A stretch of 24,108 bases of DNA from JACVRM01 sp046262315 (GTDB lineage Bacteria > Actinomycetota > Thermoleophilia > Gaiellales > Gaiellaceae): assembly GCA_046262315.1 (NCBI GenBank), contig JBHEMZ010000016.1, positions 1 through 24,108 on the forward strand, in the 5' to 3' direction. How positions within the stretch are numbered: the stretch's first letter is position 1; each line of letters starts with the position of its first letter. The translations under genes were made by a program, and so were the position numbers. This document shows positions 23,225 through 24,108 of this stretch, one piece after another. The notes below the pieces were generated by a model that saw only the letters and a list, made by a program, of their open reading frames with translations, was not told the DNA's origin and ran no database searches.

Positions 23225-23612
23225 GTGACCGAGCTGCTTGACCCGGAAGGCGCGCACATTTGTGGCGCTGCGTCGGCTGGCCGATTTCAGCGGCCAGCGG
23301 GTGCTCGAGCTCGGTTGCGGCGACGGCCGGCTGACGCTCGGCATCGCTCGCGACGCCGCCAGTCTGTTCGCCTTCGACCCGGACAGTGAGGCGGTCGAGC
23401 GGGCGAGGCGTTCGCTGCCCGACGAGCTGGCCGAACGCGTGACCTACCGGGTCGGATCAGGAAAGTCGATCGAGCTCGAACCGCACTCGTTCGACCTGGT
23501 CGTCTTCTCCTGGTCGCTCTGATGAGTCGATTCCGAGGACGTCGTGTACGTCCTGGGTCAGATGACCGAAGCAGTCAAGCCCGGCGGGCTCGTGCTCGAC
23601 CTGCCTCGTTTC
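23225..23612 (+). pseudogene. second SAM methyltransferase, truncated, with tandem TGA-TGA (candidate Sec-Sec)
   Basis: GTG 23225 begins MTELLDPEGAH. One extra base near 23257-23260 shifts to the frame FVALRRLADFSGQRVLELGC with motif I GCGDGRLT, continuing to HSFDLVVFSWSL. Two consecutive TGA codons follow (23520-23525), after which the same frame resumes as VDSEDVVYVLGQMTEAVKPG and GLVLDL. From memory, relatives read SWSLCCV here, so both TGAs would replace cysteines. Protein-like sequence ends near 23610 and the expected C-terminal third is missing, so the gene is truncated, probably by an element boundary. It starts 9 bp after the ArsM-like stop. Confidence 0.6.
23536..23554 (+). promoter_or_regulatory. 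SECIS-like hairpin downstream of tandem TGA
   Basis: AGGACGT (23536-23542), loop CGTGT, ACGTCCT (23548-23554): seven perfect pairs. The loop begins 17 nt after the second TGA and has G at position 2. Geometry is nearly identical to the hairpin in the preceding gene although the sequences are unrelated. Confidence 0.5.
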
Positions 23613-23769
23613 ATTGCATCACGCAACGCCTGCTTCACGGTTCCTAGTGCGAGCTGGGGCCTGCCGGGGCGCCAAACGGGCGGCGTCCGCGATCGTGTCC
23701 TCGAGCATGGCAGGCGCGGGGATCAGCGCGGGATGCGAAACCCGTGCGGCTCGCAGCCTCAACAAAATC

Positions 23770-23884
23770 CCTGCAAATAGAGACGGGAGCGACGGGACTC
23801 GAACCCGCGACCTCCGGCGTGACAGGCCGGTTCGGGCGCGGCGACGCTCAACGACGAACGTCTCGCAACGGCCTCATTTGCAGG
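23770..23884. repeat. 9-bp inverted repeat flanking the tRNA-Asp fragment
   Basis: CCTGCAAAT at 23770-23778 and ATTTGCAGG at 23876-23884 bracket the tRNA-Asp 3' half at distances of 5 and 45 bp. It might be a recombinase core-flank signal or coincidence. Confidence 0.45.
23784..23830 (-). pseudogene. tRNA-Asp(GTC) 3' half, attachment-site remnant
   Basis: On the minus strand: anticodon arm CCGGC-CTGTCAC-GCCGG (anticodon GTC), variable loop AGGTC, T arm GCGGG-TTCGAGT-CCCGT and acceptor 3' strand CGCTCCC with discriminator G. The 5' acceptor strand and D arm that should continue past 23830 are absent and replaced by unrelated sequence, so this is not a functional gene but a left-over attachment site. 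Confidence 0.8.
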
Positions 23885-23945
23885 TACTTTTCGCCTCGGG
23901 GCTACCCCCGCTCCGCATGGTTGAGCCAATCGTCCAACCGACGTT

Positions 23946-23964
23946 TGGGCCACGAGTGGGCCAC
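23946..23964 (-). repeat. TGGGCCAC pair, 11-bp period
   Basis: TGGGCCAC at 23946 and 23957 (GTGGCCCA on the minus strand, the strand of the tRNA-Asp fragment), about 115 bp upstream of that fragment. Same spacing as the TGGTCAA and TGGACG pairs. Confidence 0.6.
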
Positions 23965-24005
23965 AGAATTTCGTCTCACGAGACAACGGTCCGCTGGGTC
24001 GCGAG

Positions 24006-24052
24006 GGAGGTGGCTGACGCGGCGAGCCTGCGTCGGCGATCGATCGACCTCC
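24006..24052. other. nested inverted repeats near the right edge
   Basis: GGAGGT (24006-24011) pairs with ACCTCC (24047-24052), and inside it GACGC (24016-24020) pairs with GCGTC (24030-24034). Function unknown. Confidence 0.3.
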
Positions 24053-24108
24053 TCCTTGCAGCCCTCGAGTCTTGCTGCCTCCGTAAGCAGCGCGGCACGG
24101 CAGACGCA

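Larger units (their letters stand above)
23613..24108. other. gene-free right end with element-boundary remnants
   Basis: No credible protein gene. After the truncated methyltransferase the sequence holds the tRNA-Asp fragment, an inverted repeat around it, an 11-bp-period repeat pair and a nested hairpin, all listed separately. Confidence 0.6.

Noticed and set aside
22431..23612. TGA reassigned to a sense codon genome-wide
   Set aside because: TGA ends many intact genes here, including the BREX genes whose stops overlap the next start, so it is a normal stop codon.

Overview
The window is a high-GC stretch with actinobacterial-looking genes. Gene content and style (DUF2254 protein, hydrolase-cyclase fusion, HYGH-type tyrosine integrases) suggest a Thermoleophilia/Gaiellales-like bacterium, but no marker gene fixes the taxon. 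It reads as an accretion zone: relics of several tRNA-targeting integrative elements, one large intact defence operon, an IS110/IS1111-type insertion sequence, and a sulfur/arsenic-type metabolic cluster.

Left (1-2.5 kb): a DUF2254 membrane protein, then a tandem array of three 42-nt tRNA-Ala(CGC) 3' halves. Each is preceded by a TGGTCAA pair with 11-bp period and followed by its own terminator-like hairpin. These look like stacked attachment sites.

2.5-14.1 kb (minus strand): six tightly coupled genes in the order brxF-brxC-pglXI-brxHII-pglZ-brxA, the gene order of a type 3 BREX phage-defence system. Three junctions are 4-bp GTGA overlaps. The pglXI reading frame appears to begin at a non-canonical ATC directly after brxC, and BrxF lacks a visible Walker A motif. 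Immediately behind the operon lies a broken tyrosine integrase, so the BREX cassette sits between an att array and an integrase relic.

14.4-17.5 kb: two integrase C-terminal relics flank a six-TM membrane protein. Next come a reverse-strand tRNA 3' half (perhaps tRNA-Thr) and a frameshifted IS110-family transposase, flanked by a perfect 13-bp inverted repeat and structured non-coding ends where a bridge RNA would be expected.

17.5-23.6 kb: a class III nucleotide cyclase fused to a hydrolase fold that has lost its nucleophile; then a LysR regulator divergent from an ETHE1-like persulfide dioxygenase, an MFS transporter, a DsrE-family protein, an ArsM-like methyltransferase and a second, truncated methyltransferase. 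The most exciting signal is here. Both methyltransferases have in-frame TGA codons exactly where I recall relatives having conserved cysteine (one TGA in the first, a tandem TGA-TGA in the second). Each is followed, after 16 or 17 nt, by a perfect hairpin with a 5-nt loop and G at loop position 2, as in bacterial SECIS elements. They are candidate selenoproteins, although both genes also carry a one-base frameshift that could mean decay or assembly error.

23.6-24.1 kb: a tRNA-Asp 3' half on the minus strand with another 11-bp-period repeat pair, marking the end of yet another element.
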